64,000 nt of DNA from Paraburkholderia sp. BCC1885 (GTDB lineage: Bacteria; Pseudomonadota; Gammaproteobacteria; Burkholderiales; Burkholderiaceae). The DNA lies in the NCBI RefSeq assembly GCF_900996235.1, contig NZ_CAAJGM010000133.1, forward strand, positions 1 through 64,000. The letters are read 5' to 3'. The notes beneath the pieces were generated by a model that was not told the origin of the DNA, did no database searches, and was given only the letters and a program-made list of their open reading frames with translations. The position numbers were made by a program, and so were the translations under genes. Positions 24,757-34,170 of the stretch are shown here, piece after piece. The stretch's first letter is position 1. Every line of letters begins with the position of its first letter.

Positions 24757-25113
24757 CGTCGGCTCCGTATATGTGGTTTGCCGAATGTAGTCCTGCGGGA
24801 GCCGGAGAGCCATTGTGTACCCGTTGAAACACTGTTCTCCAAATAGCAACAATCCTACTTGACTTTTACGGAGATACGCAAAGACGCGGGTTTGCGGATG
24901 GTTGGCGTGCGTTTTTGAGATAGAGCGGATTTTTGCAACGCAGTGTTGTTTGCAGCGCGACATGCCGTCGCGTGCAATAACTGCAGCAGGCGCGTAGCCG
25001 GGGGTGCAGGGCGCCGACTCCTTTAAGATGTGAACATTACGAGTCGAGCCGGGGCTAGTGTAGCCGGTTTAAGATTTTCCGGTCGTCTCGTGCACATATT
25101 TCACAGAGGTCAC

Positions 25114-26241
25114 ATGGTTACACCCCCGGTTACACCCCCGGATACACCGTCGGCAACCCCTCCGGCTAACCCGCCACCCGCCATTCCGCCCGAACCCGAT
25201 GCACCGAACCGCCTGAAAATGCAGCAGACGGCGTCCGCGCTGCTGTATCTCGGCTTGGTACTGCTGGCCTTGTGGGTCATCCGCGACTTTCTGCCGGCGG
25301 TGGGTTGGGCCTGTGTAATTGCCATTGCGCTGTGGCCGGTGCTGCGCAAAATCGAAGATCACAACTGGCTGACCGGGCGCACGACGGTCATTGCCGCCTT
25401 TCTGACGCTCGCTATTGCCTTGCTGGTGGTGCTGCCGGTTGGTATGGGCATCGGCCAGGCGAGCCATGAGGCGCACGATCTGCTGGTGTGGTTCAAGGAC
25501 GTCCAGGAGAAGGGTATCGCCATGCCCGACATCGTCCAGCGCCTGCCGTTTGGCTCGCAGCAGGTCAGCGAATGGTGGCAGGCGAATCTGGCCCAGCCGC
25601 TGCGCGAGTCGCCCGCCATGAAGGGGCTGCACGGCGCCGCCGTCGTTACGTTCGGACGGCACTTCGGCGCGCGTGCCGTTCGTGTTCTGGTGGTGTTCGC
25701 TTTTATGCTGGTCACGCTGTTTGTGATCTTTCAGGCGGGGCCGCGCCTCTCCGGCGCCTTGTTCAAGGGCGCGCAGCGCGCTTTCGGCGATCGCGGCGCG
25801 CAATTGCTGGAGCGGATGGCCGCCGCCGTGCGCGGCACCGTGGCCGGGCTCGTGGTGGTGGGAATCGGCGAAGGGGCGCTGCTGGCGCTCGCTTATGGGC
25901 TAGCCGGGGTGCCGCACGTCGCGCTGCTCGGCTTTGTGACTGCCGTCGCGGCCATGTTGCCGTTCTGCGCGCCGCTCGTGTTCTGCGGCGCGGCGTTGTG
26001 GCTTTTCGTCAAGGGCATGGTGGGGTGGGCCATCGGCATCGCCGTGTTCGGCTTCGTGGTCGTGTTTATCGCGGAACACTTCGTGCGGCCGGTGATCATC
26101 GGCAACTCCACGCGCCTGCCGTTCCTGCTGGTGCTGTTCGGGATTCTGGGCGGCGCCGAGACCTTCGGGCTGCTGGGCCTGTTCATCGGCCCTGCGTTGA
26201 TGACGGTGCTGATGGTGCTGTGGAAAGACTGGGTGCAATAG
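25114..26241 (+). CDS. AI-2E family (PerM/UPF0118) membrane transporter
   Basis: The 375-residue membrane protein starts at ATG 25114 after AGAGGTCAC. It has a Pro/Thr-rich cytoplasmic leader of about 30 residues (repeats of VTPP, TPPA) and about eight hydrophobic segments in two groups separated by a soluble domain. The C-terminal signature region includes VVVGIGEGALLALAYGLAGVPHVALLG and EHFVRPVIIGNSTRLPFLLVLFGILGG. Members include the AI-2 exporter TqsA and Na+/H+ antiporters, so the substrate is open. It converges with the OpgC-like gene. Confidence 0.85.
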   Translation: MVTPPVTPPDTPSATPPANPPPAIPPEPDAPNRLKMQQTASALLYLGLVLLALWVIRDFLPAVGWACVIAIALWPVLRKIEDHNWLTGRTTVIAAFLTLAIALLVVLPVGMGIGQASHEAHDLLVWFKDVQEKGIAMPDIVQRLPFGSQQVSEWWQANLAQPLRESPAMKGLHGAAVVTFGRHFGARAVRVLVVFAFMLVTLFVIFQAGPRLSGALFKGAQRAFGDRGAQLLERMAAAVRGTVAGLVVVGIGEGALLALAYGLAGVPHVALLGFVTAVAAMLPFCAPLVFCGAALWLFVKGMVGWAIGIAVFGFVVVFIAEHFVRPVIIGNSTRLPFLLVLFGILGGAETFGLLGLFIGPALMTVLMVLWKDWVQ

Positions 26242-26264
26242 CATGCAGCGGAGGCGCGGCGTAT

Positions 26265-27377
26265 TCAACCGGATACGCCGCCCGTCGAGCCCGGTCGCCA
26301 TGTCAACAGCATGCCCTTGAGCGCTTCGGACGCCCACGCCACCCCAAACAGCGCGCCGAGCGCAACCGCGTCCGCGACGAGCCCGAGCGGAATGTCGAGG
26401 TAGCCGTCAGTGGCGCTGTAGAGCAGCGAATCCACCACTAGCGAAATCACCGCGCCCGCCACGAAACACAGCAGCCCCTTGCGGCCGATCATGCCGAGCC
26501 ACGGAAGCCGTTCGGCCGCCTGCTTCGCCCATCCAAGCCGGACGAGATTGGCGACGAGCCACGCAAGCGCCAGAAAATTCCCTGCCCGCAGCCACGAAAG
26601 ATTCTGTTTGAGGCTGCCGTCGAGCGGCGTGCGTTCGATCCCCAGCTTGTAGTACGCCGCCGCCGCGACGATGCCGAACGCCAGTAGATTGACGAGCCAC
26701 TTTGTTCGTGGCGCGCTGAGCCTCTGATAAACCGGCTGGCAGCGCGCCAGTACACCGAGCACGAACAGCAATTGCCAGGCGAGCGGATTGAAGTCCCATT
26801 GCGTATCTTCGACGGCGGGCAGATATCCGCTCAAGCGCGGCGCTACCACCCACAGCGCGAGACTGCCGGCCAGCAGCCACCAGGGCCGGCGACGCGCCAG
26901 CGGCAGCACGAGCGGCACGCTCAGCGCAAAAAGCGCATACATGGGCAGCACCGAGGCCAGATACGGCTGACGCCTGAACAGCGCGATATCGCGCAGCGCG
27001 GCGAGGGGCGCGTCCAGCAGGTCGTCGAGATCGGTGACGGTCAGATTCGGCGCATCGACGCTAAAGGCGATCAGGACCGCGCTGACCAGCAGCATCAAAC
27101 CCGCGGTGACGAGGAACGCACGATAGATCTGCAGCGAACGCCGCAGGAAGCGTTGCTGCGCGGCCGCTTCGGTGCGCCGTTCGGCAAGCGTCAGATAAGC
27201 GGTGGCGGTGGCAAAGCCGCCGAGGAACACGAACACCTCGGCCGCATCGCATAGCGCGTAAGCATGCAGCGTGACGCGCGACAGGATGCTGCCGCCGATG
27301 TGATCGACCACGATAAACAACAAGACGAGTCCGCGAAAGAAGTCGAGTTCGGGCAGACGGCTGGGTGATTTTTGCAT
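26265..27377 (-). CDS. OpgC-like membrane acyltransferase
   Basis: The 370-residue protein begins LPELDFFRGLVLLFIVVDHIGGS, the family start with the Asp/Arg/His residues thought to bind the acyl donor. It continues with about ten membrane segments. The block ELSC-type AEVFVFLGGFATATAYL is typical of OpgC, which succinylates periplasmic glucans. The acceptor in this organism cannot be read from the sequence. No opgGH genes are next to it. Confidence 0.82.
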   Translation of the reverse strand: MQKSPSRLPELDFFRGLVLLFIVVDHIGGSILSRVTLHAYALCDAAEVFVFLGGFATATAYLTLAERRTEAAAQQRFLRRSLQIYRAFLVTAGLMLLVSAVLIAFSVDAPNLTVTDLDDLLDAPLAALRDIALFRRQPYLASVLPMYALFALSVPLVLPLARRRPWWLLAGSLALWVVAPRLSGYLPAVEDTQWDFNPLAWQLLFVLGVLARCQPVYQRLSAPRTKWLVNLLAFGIVAAAAYYKLGIERTPLDGSLKQNLSWLRAGNFLALAWLVANLVRLGWAKQAAERLPWLGMIGRKGLLCFVAGAVISLVVDSLLYSATDGYLDIPLGLVADAVALGALFGVAWASEALKGMLLTWRPGSTGGVSG

Positions 27378-27668
27378 TGCGTGAATGACCTGTTACAGAT
27401 TCCTTTCATGATTATTTCATATGCGCTCGCCCGTCCCCATTCCTAACGGCTGAATTGCGCAATCCCGATTTCGCGCGCGTGGGCATTTCGCAACGAAATT
27501 CGGGCCTCCAACTTGTCCCAATGGACGGCCCACTATCGGTGTGCAAGCATCATTTTCGGCACTCGTGAAAACAAAAAAGCCTCAAATATCGTTGCGGCTG
27601 AAGAACAGGAAGAGCTTTTCAAAGTTGGCGAGCAGTTGGCTAATGATTAGCGATTCGGGAGATCTTCA

Positions 27669-28823
27669 ATGAAAAAGAACATGATCGCGCTGGCTGCGGC
27701 TACAGCCGTCGCTTTGCCAGCGCATGCGCAGAGCAGCATCACGCTGTACGGGGTGATCGACGAGGGCATCAACTACACGAACAACGCCGGCGACAAGTCG
27801 GCCTATCAACTGGAGAGCGGCTACGCCCAAGGCAGCCGCTGGGGCCTGAAGGGCTCCGAAGACCTGGGCAGTGGCCTGAAGGCCATTTTCGACCTTGAAA
27901 ACGGTTTCGACGTAAATAGCGGCGCGCTCGGCGAGGGGGGCCGCATGTTCGGCCGTCAAGCCTTCGTGGGTCTCACGGCGGCCAATTACGGCACGATCAC
28001 GCTGGGGCGGCAGTACGACTCGGTGGTGGATTATCTGGCGCAGGCCACGGCGAACGGCAGTTGGGGCGGCTATCTGCTCTCGCACCCCTACGACAACGAC
28101 AACACCGACAATTCGTTTCGCGTCAACAACACGATCAAATACACCAGCGAAGATTTTTCCGGCCTGCAATTTGGCGGCACGTACAGCTTCAGCAACGACA
28201 CCCACTTCGCCAACAATCGCCAGTACAGCCTGGGCGGGCAGTACACCAACGGCGGCTTGCTGCTGACGGGCGCCTACCTCGAAGCGACCAGTCCGGGGCT
28301 GACCGCGAACGGGGCCATTGCCACCGACGACGCGAATTTCATCTCCCAGCGGCTGCGCATTTTCGGCGGCGGCATCAACTACACGTTCGGCGCGGCGACG
28401 CTGGGTTTCGTCTATACGAACACCAACGTGGGCGAGCCGTCCGCCACCGACACCTCGGTTTACGTGGGCACGATCACGCCACCCAATGGCGGCACGATGA
28501 CCGCGCTCAAGTTCCAGAACTTCGAAATCAACGGCAAGTATCAGTTCACGCCGGCTTTCTTCGTCGGGCTCCAATACGTTTATACGGCTGCCACGATGGA
28601 CGCGACTTCGGGCAACGAGAATCCGAAATATCACACGTTCGGCCTGATGGCCGACTACAACCTGTCGAAGCGCACCGACTTTTATTTCCAGGCGGCTTAC
28701 GAGAAAGTGGCCGGCGACAAGACCGACACCGTGCTGGACGACGCGTATATTCCCGGTTCGGCGGGGGTGTCGTCGAACTCGAACCAGTTCGCGGTGCGCG
28801 CGGCGATCCGGCATAAGTTTTGA
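27669..28823 (+). CDS. OmpC-like general porin
   Basis: The 384-residue protein has a signal peptide (MKKNMIALAAATAVALPAHA, mature start QSSITLYG). It is a 16-strand porin of the Gram-negative porin_4 family: YGVIDEGINY first strand, GSRWGLKGSEDLGSGLKAIFDLENGF, the RQAFVGL strand, and a closing aromatic strand ending RHKF, the C-terminal Phe recognised by the Bam complex. It forms a trimeric diffusion channel in the outer membrane. The 290 bp upstream holds no other gene. Confidence 0.93.
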   Translation: MKKNMIALAAATAVALPAHAQSSITLYGVIDEGINYTNNAGDKSAYQLESGYAQGSRWGLKGSEDLGSGLKAIFDLENGFDVNSGALGEGGRMFGRQAFVGLTAANYGTITLGRQYDSVVDYLAQATANGSWGGYLLSHPYDNDNTDNSFRVNNTIKYTSEDFSGLQFGGTYSFSNDTHFANNRQYSLGGQYTNGGLLLTGAYLEATSPGLTANGAIATDDANFISQRLRIFGGGINYTFGAATLGFVYTNTNVGEPSATDTSVYVGTITPPNGGTMTALKFQNFEINGKYQFTPAFFVGLQYVYTAATMDATSGNENPKYHTFGLMADYNLSKRTDFYFQAAYEKVAGDKTDTVLDDAYIPGSAGVSSNSNQFAVRAAIRHKF

Positions 28824-28863
28824 AATTTTGAAACTGCATTGAACCGTCGATTGCCGCGAAGCG

Positions 28864-29448
28864 TTAGCCAAACAGATTCAACGCCGCATACTGCAACAAC
28901 ATGATCGTCTTGCCGTCGACGATCTCGCCGCGCTGCACCATCGCCAGCGCCTCGTCGACTGGCAACTCCAATACTTCGATGTCCTCACCTTCGCTGGCGA
29001 CGCCGCCGCCTTCGCTCACCCTGGCGGCGGCAGCGTATTCGGCGACGAAGAAAAACAGCTTTTCCGTCACCGAGCCCGGGCTCATGAAGGCCTCGAACAC
29101 CTTGCGTACTGACTGCACCCGGTAGCCGGTTTCCTCCTCGACCTCGGCGCGGATGCGCGCTTCCGGCGACGCTGCTTCCAGCAAACCTGCCGGCGCCTCG
29201 ATCAGCATGCCGTCGTGGCCGTTGACGAAGGCGGGCAGCCGGAACTGGCGCGTGAGCACCACCGTGCGGCGCTGCGGTTCGTAGAGCAGCAGGGTCGCGC
29301 CGTTACCGCGGTCATACGTCTCGCGGCTTTGGCGCTGCCACGTGCCGTCGGCGCGCTGGTAATCGAAGGTGGTTTTCTTCAGCACGTACCAGTCGTCGGA
29401 CAGCAGCTTGACGTCGACAATGCGTACCCGCTCGGCAGTTTCGTTCAT
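28864..29448 (-). CDS. nudK: NudK-type Nudix pyrophosphatase (GDP-mannose/ADP-sugar)
   Basis: The 194-residue protein matches E. coli NudK in length and order: LLSDDWYVLKKTTFDYQR, the YDRGNGATLLLY and VVLTRQFRLPAFVNG blocks, Nudix box from AGLLEAASPE to EVEEETGYRV, FEAFMSPGSVTE, and GEDIEVLELPVDEAL. The REx2EEx2G-type metal-binding core is present as AEVEEETGY; the upstream Glu of the box is Ser, a non-catalytic position. The enzyme cleaves nucleoside diphosphate sugars. It is divergent from the DeoR gene. Confidence 0.85.
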   Translation of the reverse strand: MNETAERVRIVDVKLLSDDWYVLKKTTFDYQRADGTWQRQSRETYDRGNGATLLLYEPQRRTVVLTRQFRLPAFVNGHDGMLIEAPAGLLEAASPEARIRAEVEEETGYRVQSVRKVFEAFMSPGSVTEKLFFFVAEYAAAARVSEGGGVASEGEDIEVLELPVDEALAMVQRGEIVDGKTIMLLQYAALNLFG

Positions 29449-29493
29449 ATCCCATTCCTGAAAACACGGTTTCAGCTGCGAGATTTTATGTTA

Positions 29494-29531
29494 TCGTGCA
29501 ATCTCGTGCAAAAACAAGATATTTCGTGTAA
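29494..29531. promoter_or_regulatory. Phased direct repeats TCGTGCAA upstream of the DeoR-type regulator
   Basis: TCGTGCAA at 29494 and 29504, and TCGTGTAA at 29524, are spaced 10 and 20 bp apart, so they lie on one face of the helix. They sit 22-59 bp before the regulator start. DeoR/GlpR proteins bind direct or imperfect repeats in their own control regions, so this is a likely autoregulatory operator. Confidence 0.6.
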
Positions 29532-29552
29532 ACATCCAGTGCCGCTCGCGCC

Positions 29553-30308
29553 ATGCTCACTTCGCAAAGAAAGCAGTTGATTCTCGACGCGCTCAGACGC
29601 GACGGCCAGGTCATCGCCAAAAACCTGAGCAGTGAATTTGCCGTTTCTGAAGACACGATCCGCCGCGATCTGCGCGAACTCGCCGCTGACGGTTTTTTGC
29701 AGCGCGTCCATGGCGGCGCGTTGCCGGCGTCGCCCGCTGCGGCGGATCTGGCAGGCCGGCAGGGTATTCAGTCGGCGTCGAAGGCGGCTATCGGCAGGGC
29801 CGCGGCGCAAATGGTTGCGGCCGGACAGATCGTGATCGTCGATGGCGGCACGACGGCGGTGCAACTGGTGCGGCATCTGCCGCTGGATCTGCGCGCGACG
29901 ATCGTCACGCATAGCCCGAACGTGGCCGTCGAACTCGCCGGTCACGCCGGTATCGAGGTCATCATGATCGGCGGACGTCTGTACCGGCATTCGATGGTCA
30001 ATGTCGGCGCCGCCGCCATCGAAGCGCTCAGCCACATTCGCGCGGACCTGTATTTCATGGGCGTCACCGGCGTCCATCCTGAAGCCGGGCTGAGCACGGG
30101 CGATCTCGAAGAGGCCTATGTCAAACGTGCGCTGGCGGCGCGCGCGGCGGAAACCGTGGTGCTGGCGTCCGCGGAGAAGCTGAACGCCGCATCTGCTTTC
30201 ATGATCGCGGAGGCGACGGCTGCTCATGCGATTGTTGTCGAGAGGCAAACTGCCGCGGCGCTCACGGCTCCGTTCGAGGCGTTGGGCATCGGGATCGTGC
30301 GCGCCTGA
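29553..30308 (+). CDS. DeoR/GlpR-family sugar-metabolism repressor
   Basis: The 251-residue protein has the N-terminal DeoR helix-turn-helix (RKQLILDALRRDGQVIAKNLSSEFAVSEDTIRRDLRELAADGFLQRVHGGAL). It is followed by the sugar-phosphate sensor domain from about 75 on, with VDGGTTAVQLVRHLP (phosphate-binding Gly-Gly-Thr-Thr) and the VMIGGRLYRHSMVNVG and MGVTGVHPEAGLSTGDLEEA blocks. It should repress a sugar or sugar-alcohol operon until a phosphorylated intermediate binds. No such operon adjoins it; the closest genes are nudK and the molybdenum hydroxylase operon. Confidence 0.88.
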   Translation: MLTSQRKQLILDALRRDGQVIAKNLSSEFAVSEDTIRRDLRELAADGFLQRVHGGALPASPAAADLAGRQGIQSASKAAIGRAAAQMVAAGQIVIVDGGTTAVQLVRHLPLDLRATIVTHSPNVAVELAGHAGIEVIMIGGRLYRHSMVNVGAAAIEALSHIRADLYFMGVTGVHPEAGLSTGDLEEAYVKRALAARAAETVVLASAEKLNAASAFMIAEATAAHAIVVERQTAAALTAPFEALGIGIVRA

Positions 30309-30357
30309 GTCGTGCGAGCCTGCGACTTGTTCTACATCAATAAGGATGCCGAAATAA

Positions 30358-30371
30358 CGATATTTATATCG
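30358..30371. promoter_or_regulatory. Palindrome CGATATTTATATCG before the molybdenum hydroxylase operon
   Basis: Perfect 6-bp arms around TT in an AT-rich spot 50 bp after the DeoR gene and 320 bp before the operon. The remainder of this 380-bp gap shows no gene. Operator function is inference. Confidence 0.4.
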
Positions 30372-30691
30372 AATCCCTTATCTGAAAAATAGGACAAAAA
30401 ATTACGAATTCTGCTGCGGATGACGCCATAATCGCGCGCTTTGCCCGGCTATTGGGCAGGGAAGTTGGCAACACCAGCAGGTTTAAGAGCAGTTCAAGTC
30501 CCATCAGATCGACTGGGGCGGCGCCGAGATTCTGGCCGCCTCGCGTCGCCGGTATGCCCGCACGCATGCGTGCGGGATTCGCTTGAGTCTCCAATGCGGT
30601 GTGTCGTCACGGGCGGGTTCAGCCGGTGAAGTGGCACGCGCATGTGTTCTGCTGCTGGCGTTGCCGCCGTCGTTCACTCAAGGAGGCGTCA

Positions 30692-33520
30692 ATGGGGAAA
30701 CTCGACCTTTCGCGTCGCAGTTTTCTGAAGGCCAGCGTGCTTGCCGGCGTGTCGGTGTATATCGCGCCGATGGGCAGCCGTGCGTTCGCTGCGTTGTTCG
30801 AAGAAAAAATTCTCACGCCCATCCAATGGGATGCGGTCAATGGTGAGGCGAAGTTCCGCATCGACGGTATCGCCAAGGTGACAGGGGCGAAAGTGTTTGC
30901 ACGCGACGTCCGTGCCGCCGACATGCCGCATTGGCCGAAGCAGCAGGCCCACGCGTTCATTCTGCGCACCACCCAGGCCGACCGTCTTTACGAAGGCTTC
31001 GATCTGTCGCTGCTCGGCGCCGAACTGCAGCCGGACCGCATCGTCACCGCCGACGATCTGGCGCGCGACCGGTTGGTCTTCCCGGCCTTCTATGGCGACG
31101 ACATGCTGCTGCCGCGCGGCAAGACGCCGGCGTATCTCGGCCAGGCGGTGGCCATCCTGATCTATCACGACTTTGCACGGTTTCGCTTCGCCAAAGACCG
31201 GCTCAAGTTCCATGACGAGATCATCCGCTACGGCGCGCAGACGGGGCCGCTCGAACGCGATCCGTGGGGCACGTTCCGCTTCGTGCGCGTGGGCGGCAAG
31301 ACGCCTTATGACGACGATACCTTCTCGAGCCTGAAGAATGCACCGGTTTTTCCGAGCATGATGCGCAAGCACCAGCCGGTCTGGCCGGACGGCAAGGAGC
31401 ACGGCAAGCTCGACGAGCAGGGCATGTTCTTCGCCGGCCAGATCCAGCAGGAACTCGATCATCCGTCGGCGGACTGGCTGGTGATGGAGCGCGAATACAA
31501 CACGCAGTCCATCGACACGGCCGCGCTCGAACCCGACAACGCAAACTGCTGGTACGACGCCGCGACGCAATCGCTGCACATGGTTGTACCGACCCAGGCG
31601 CCGCAGGAAGTCGCGCAAAGCGCCGCGGGCATGGTGGCCAAGTGTGCGTTCCCGGTGAAGAACCTGTTCGTGCATCCGTGCTACACGGTGGGCTACGGGT
31701 CGAAGGACCATTTCAACGTGCCGTTCTACGGCCTCGTCACCGCCATGTATGCGGACGGCCGGCCGGTGCGTCTCGCCAATGACCGCTATGAGCAGTTCCA
31801 GACCTCGCTCAAGCGCCATGCGTTCAGGATGAACTACCGGATTGCGGTGGACCGGAAGACCGGTTTGCTGCAATCGTTCAAGGCACAGATGGAGGCGAAC
31901 GGCGGCGGGCGCTGCAATTTCTCGCCGTCGGTGGCAATGGTGGGGGCCACCGCGGCGCAGTCGATCTACTACTTTCCGAAGAACGATCTGGCGGCCGTGG
32001 CGATTGCGTCGCGCGCCATCGACGCCGGTTCCGCGCGCGGCTACGGCACGCTGCAAAGCATGGCCGCCACCGAAATGATGATCGACGAAATGGCCGCGCA
32101 ACTCGGCATCGATCCGATCCAGTTCCGTCTGAAGAACGCGTTGCGCTCGGGCATGAAGAATACGCAAGGCGCAGTGCCGGCCGGCGCGATTCGCGTCGAC
32201 GAGGTTCTGCAGAAGGCGCAGGTGCATCCGCTGTGGGTGAATCGCGCGAAGAAGAAGCTCGAATTCGAACTGGCGAATCCGGGCCGGCGCTATGGCGTTG
32301 GCTTCGCCTGCGTGCAAAAGGACTTCGGCACGGGCGCGGAGGCGTCGTTGGCGCGGGTCGAGTTTAGCGCCGACGGCAAGATCAGCCTGCATCATAGCGC
32401 CGCCGAAATCGGCACCGGCATGTCCACGTCGCAGGCGATTGCGGTGGCGAAGTGGCTCGGCAAACCGGCCACCGAGGTGCGGGTGGCCGTGAACGACTGG
32501 TCCGACTTGCCGGTCGTGACTAGCGGCGATCCTTACATGATGTCGCAAGCCGAGCAGGACAGGCTGTCGGCGAATCCGCGCTGGTCGCCGAACTATGCGT
32601 CGCCGGCGAGCGCGACCAACTCCGCGTTTTACTTCACGCACAGCACGCGCGAGGCGGCGCGGGTGGTTTTCATGCATGGGCTGTGGCCGGCCGCTATGGC
32701 GATCTGGAGTCAGGGCCCCGGTGGCGGCCAGGCCGCGCCGTTGACGGTGCGTATCGAAGATGCCCGTTGGGTCGACGGCAAGCTGTCGGCGGCAGGGCTC
32801 GAAGCGTTGCCGTTCGAGCAGCTCGCGAAGCAAGCCCACGAACTCGGACTCGTGACGGGCGCGGCAGTGCATGTGTTCAATCGCTGGCAGTGGACCGAGG
32901 CGGAATTTTCGATTGACGGCAATGTCGATCGTCTGTCGATCGACGGCCTTTCGCTGCGCTATGGCGATAACGCCAGCGCCGGGAAGAAGCGCCAGCAGAC
33001 CACGCCGAATCACTACCACGTGCTTGATCGCCAACGCGTGTTCATTCCGCCCGTGCAGCGTAACAACGCCGCGGTCACGTATTACAGCGCGGTGGGCACG
33101 CTGGTCGAACTGGCTGTGCACGAGGCCACCGGCAAGGTGGAACTGCTCGCGCATCACTCGATCATGGAGTGCGGCAACCAGATCGCGCCACAACTCGTTT
33201 CGGGTCAGTTGCAGGGCGGTCTGGCAATGGGCATCGGCCACGCGCTGCACGAATTTCTGCCGCTCTACGAAGACGGTCCCGGCAATGGGACGTGGAATTT
33301 CAACCGCTATCAGCTGCCGCGCGCCAAAGACGTCGCCGTCTGGACCCAGACCGGCGAAGTGCTGCCGCCGCTGACCGAAACCGATCCGCCCAAGGGCATT
33401 GCCGAAGTGGTGATGATCCCCGTAGTCGGCGCGATCGTGAACGGCATTGCCCATGCCATTGGACATCGTTTTACCGACCTGCCGGTGACCCCGCAAAAAA
33501 TTCAGGAGGTGCTCGCATGA
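30692..33520 (+). CDS. Molybdopterin-binding large subunit of an aldehyde/isoquinoline oxidoreductase, module 1
   Basis: ATG 30692 has a perfect AAGGAGG eight bases upstream. The 942-residue protein starts with a twin-arginine signal (LSRRSFLKASVLAGVSVYIAPMG), so the folded enzyme goes to the periplasm. The body follows the xanthine dehydrogenase large-subunit fold in IorB-like order (GEAKFRIDGIAKVTGAKVFARDV, GRRYGVGFACVQKDFG, AAEIGTGMSTSQAIAVA, SIMECGNQIAPQLVSGQLQGGLAMGIGHAL). The usual Gly-Glu-Pro catalytic motif near the end is replaced by GIAEVVMIP, keeping the Glu. It is longer and more divergent than the second module at 49.9 kb. Its operon continues with an overlapping 2Fe-2S subunit and a cytochrome c. 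Confidence 0.88.
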   Translation: MGKLDLSRRSFLKASVLAGVSVYIAPMGSRAFAALFEEKILTPIQWDAVNGEAKFRIDGIAKVTGAKVFARDVRAADMPHWPKQQAHAFILRTTQADRLYEGFDLSLLGAELQPDRIVTADDLARDRLVFPAFYGDDMLLPRGKTPAYLGQAVAILIYHDFARFRFAKDRLKFHDEIIRYGAQTGPLERDPWGTFRFVRVGGKTPYDDDTFSSLKNAPVFPSMMRKHQPVWPDGKEHGKLDEQGMFFAGQIQQELDHPSADWLVMEREYNTQSIDTAALEPDNANCWYDAATQSLHMVVPTQAPQEVAQSAAGMVAKCAFPVKNLFVHPCYTVGYGSKDHFNVPFYGLVTAMYADGRPVRLANDRYEQFQTSLKRHAFRMNYRIAVDRKTGLLQSFKAQMEANGGGRCNFSPSVAMVGATAAQSIYYFPKNDLAAVAIASRAIDAGSARGYGTLQSMAATEMMIDEMAAQLGIDPIQFRLKNALRSGMKNTQGAVPAGAIRVDEVLQKAQVHPLWVNRAKKKLEFELANPGRRYGVGFACVQKDFGTGAEASLARVEFSADGKISLHHSAAEIGTGMSTSQAIAVAKWLGKPATEVRVAVNDWSDLPVVTSGDPYMMSQAEQDRLSANPRWSPNYASPASATNSAFYFTHSTREAARVVFMHGLWPAAMAIWSQGPGGGQAAPLTVRIEDARWVDGKLSAAGLEALPFEQLAKQAHELGLVTGAAVHVFNRWQWTEAEFSIDGNVDRLSIDGLSLRYGDNASAGKKRQQTTPNHYHVLDRQRVFIPPVQRNNAAVTYYSAVGTLVELAVHEATGKVELLAHHSIMECGNQIAPQLVSGQLQGGLAMGIGHALHEFLPLYEDGPGNGTWNFNRYQLPRAKDVAVWTQTGEVLPPLTETDPPKGIAEVVMIPVVGAIVNGIAHAIGHRFTDLPVTPQKIQEVLA

Positions 33521-34170
33521 CGGCCCCTAATCAAACTTCCGCCCTCGCTGCAGGTGCAGCGCCGGCATCCGATACGAAGACATCGCAGCCGGCGAATGCG
33601 GCTGTCGTGGAACGTCCGCTGACGCAATACCGTGCAGAGCCGCTCTCGCTGAAATTGAACGGCCGTGACGTGACGGTGCAGGCGCCGGCCGGTCTGATGA
33701 TGATCGACCTGCTGCACGAATACCTCGACCTCACCGGTTCGCGGCTGGGTTGCGGGCAGGGCATCTGTCACGCCTGCGTGGTGATTCTCGACAAGCCGGA
33801 TGGCACGAGCGAGGAAGTGCGCACCTGTATCACCGGGGCGAATTTCTTTGCGGGCAAGTCGATTCGCACGATCGAAGCCCATGCGCAGCGCAATGAGCAG
33901 GGCGAGGTGGTGGCCTTGTCGCCGATCCAGCAGAAGTTTCTCGAGCACTTCAGTTTTCAGTGCGGCTACTGTACGCCCGGCTTCGTCAATGCGGCCACGG
34001 TGTTGATCGAACGACTCGCGCGTCAGCCGGTGTCGCGCGACAAGGTGGAAGAGACCATTACCGAAGCGCTCAACGAGCATATCTGCCGTTGTACGGGGTA
34101 TGTACGTTATTACGAGGCAGTGAAGGATGTCGTCATGACGATGCCCGGACTTGTTAAGGATACCGTATGA
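33517..34170 (+). CDS. 2Fe-2S subunit of the molybdenum hydroxylase, module 1
   Basis: The start overlaps the stop of the large subunit (ATGA). The 217-residue protein has a low-complexity Ala/Thr leader of about 40 residues, then a plant-type ferredoxin domain (GCGQGICHACVVI with the Cys-x4-Cys-x2-Cys pattern and a distal Cys in EVRTCI). A helical domain carries the second cluster (CGYCTPGF and CRCTGYVRYYEAV). The two clusters pass electrons from the molybdenum centre. The leader is missing in the parallel subunit at 49.4 kb and carries no Tat motif; export with the large subunit is expected by family. Confidence 0.92.
   Translation: MTAPNQTSALAAGAAPASDTKTSQPANAAVVERPLTQYRAEPLSLKLNGRDVTVQAPAGLMMIDLLHEYLDLTGSRLGCGQGICHACVVILDKPDGTSEEVRTCITGANFFAGKSIRTIEAHAQRNEQGEVVALSPIQQKFLEHFSFQCGYCTPGFVNAATVLIERLARQPVSRDKVEETITEALNEHICRCTGYVRYYEAVKDVVMTMPGLVKDTV

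Noticed and set aside
30689..33496. 935-residue open frame on the minus strand
   Set aside because: Antisense to the molybdenum hydroxylase large subunit, low-complexity composition and no ribosome site; a shadow frame.
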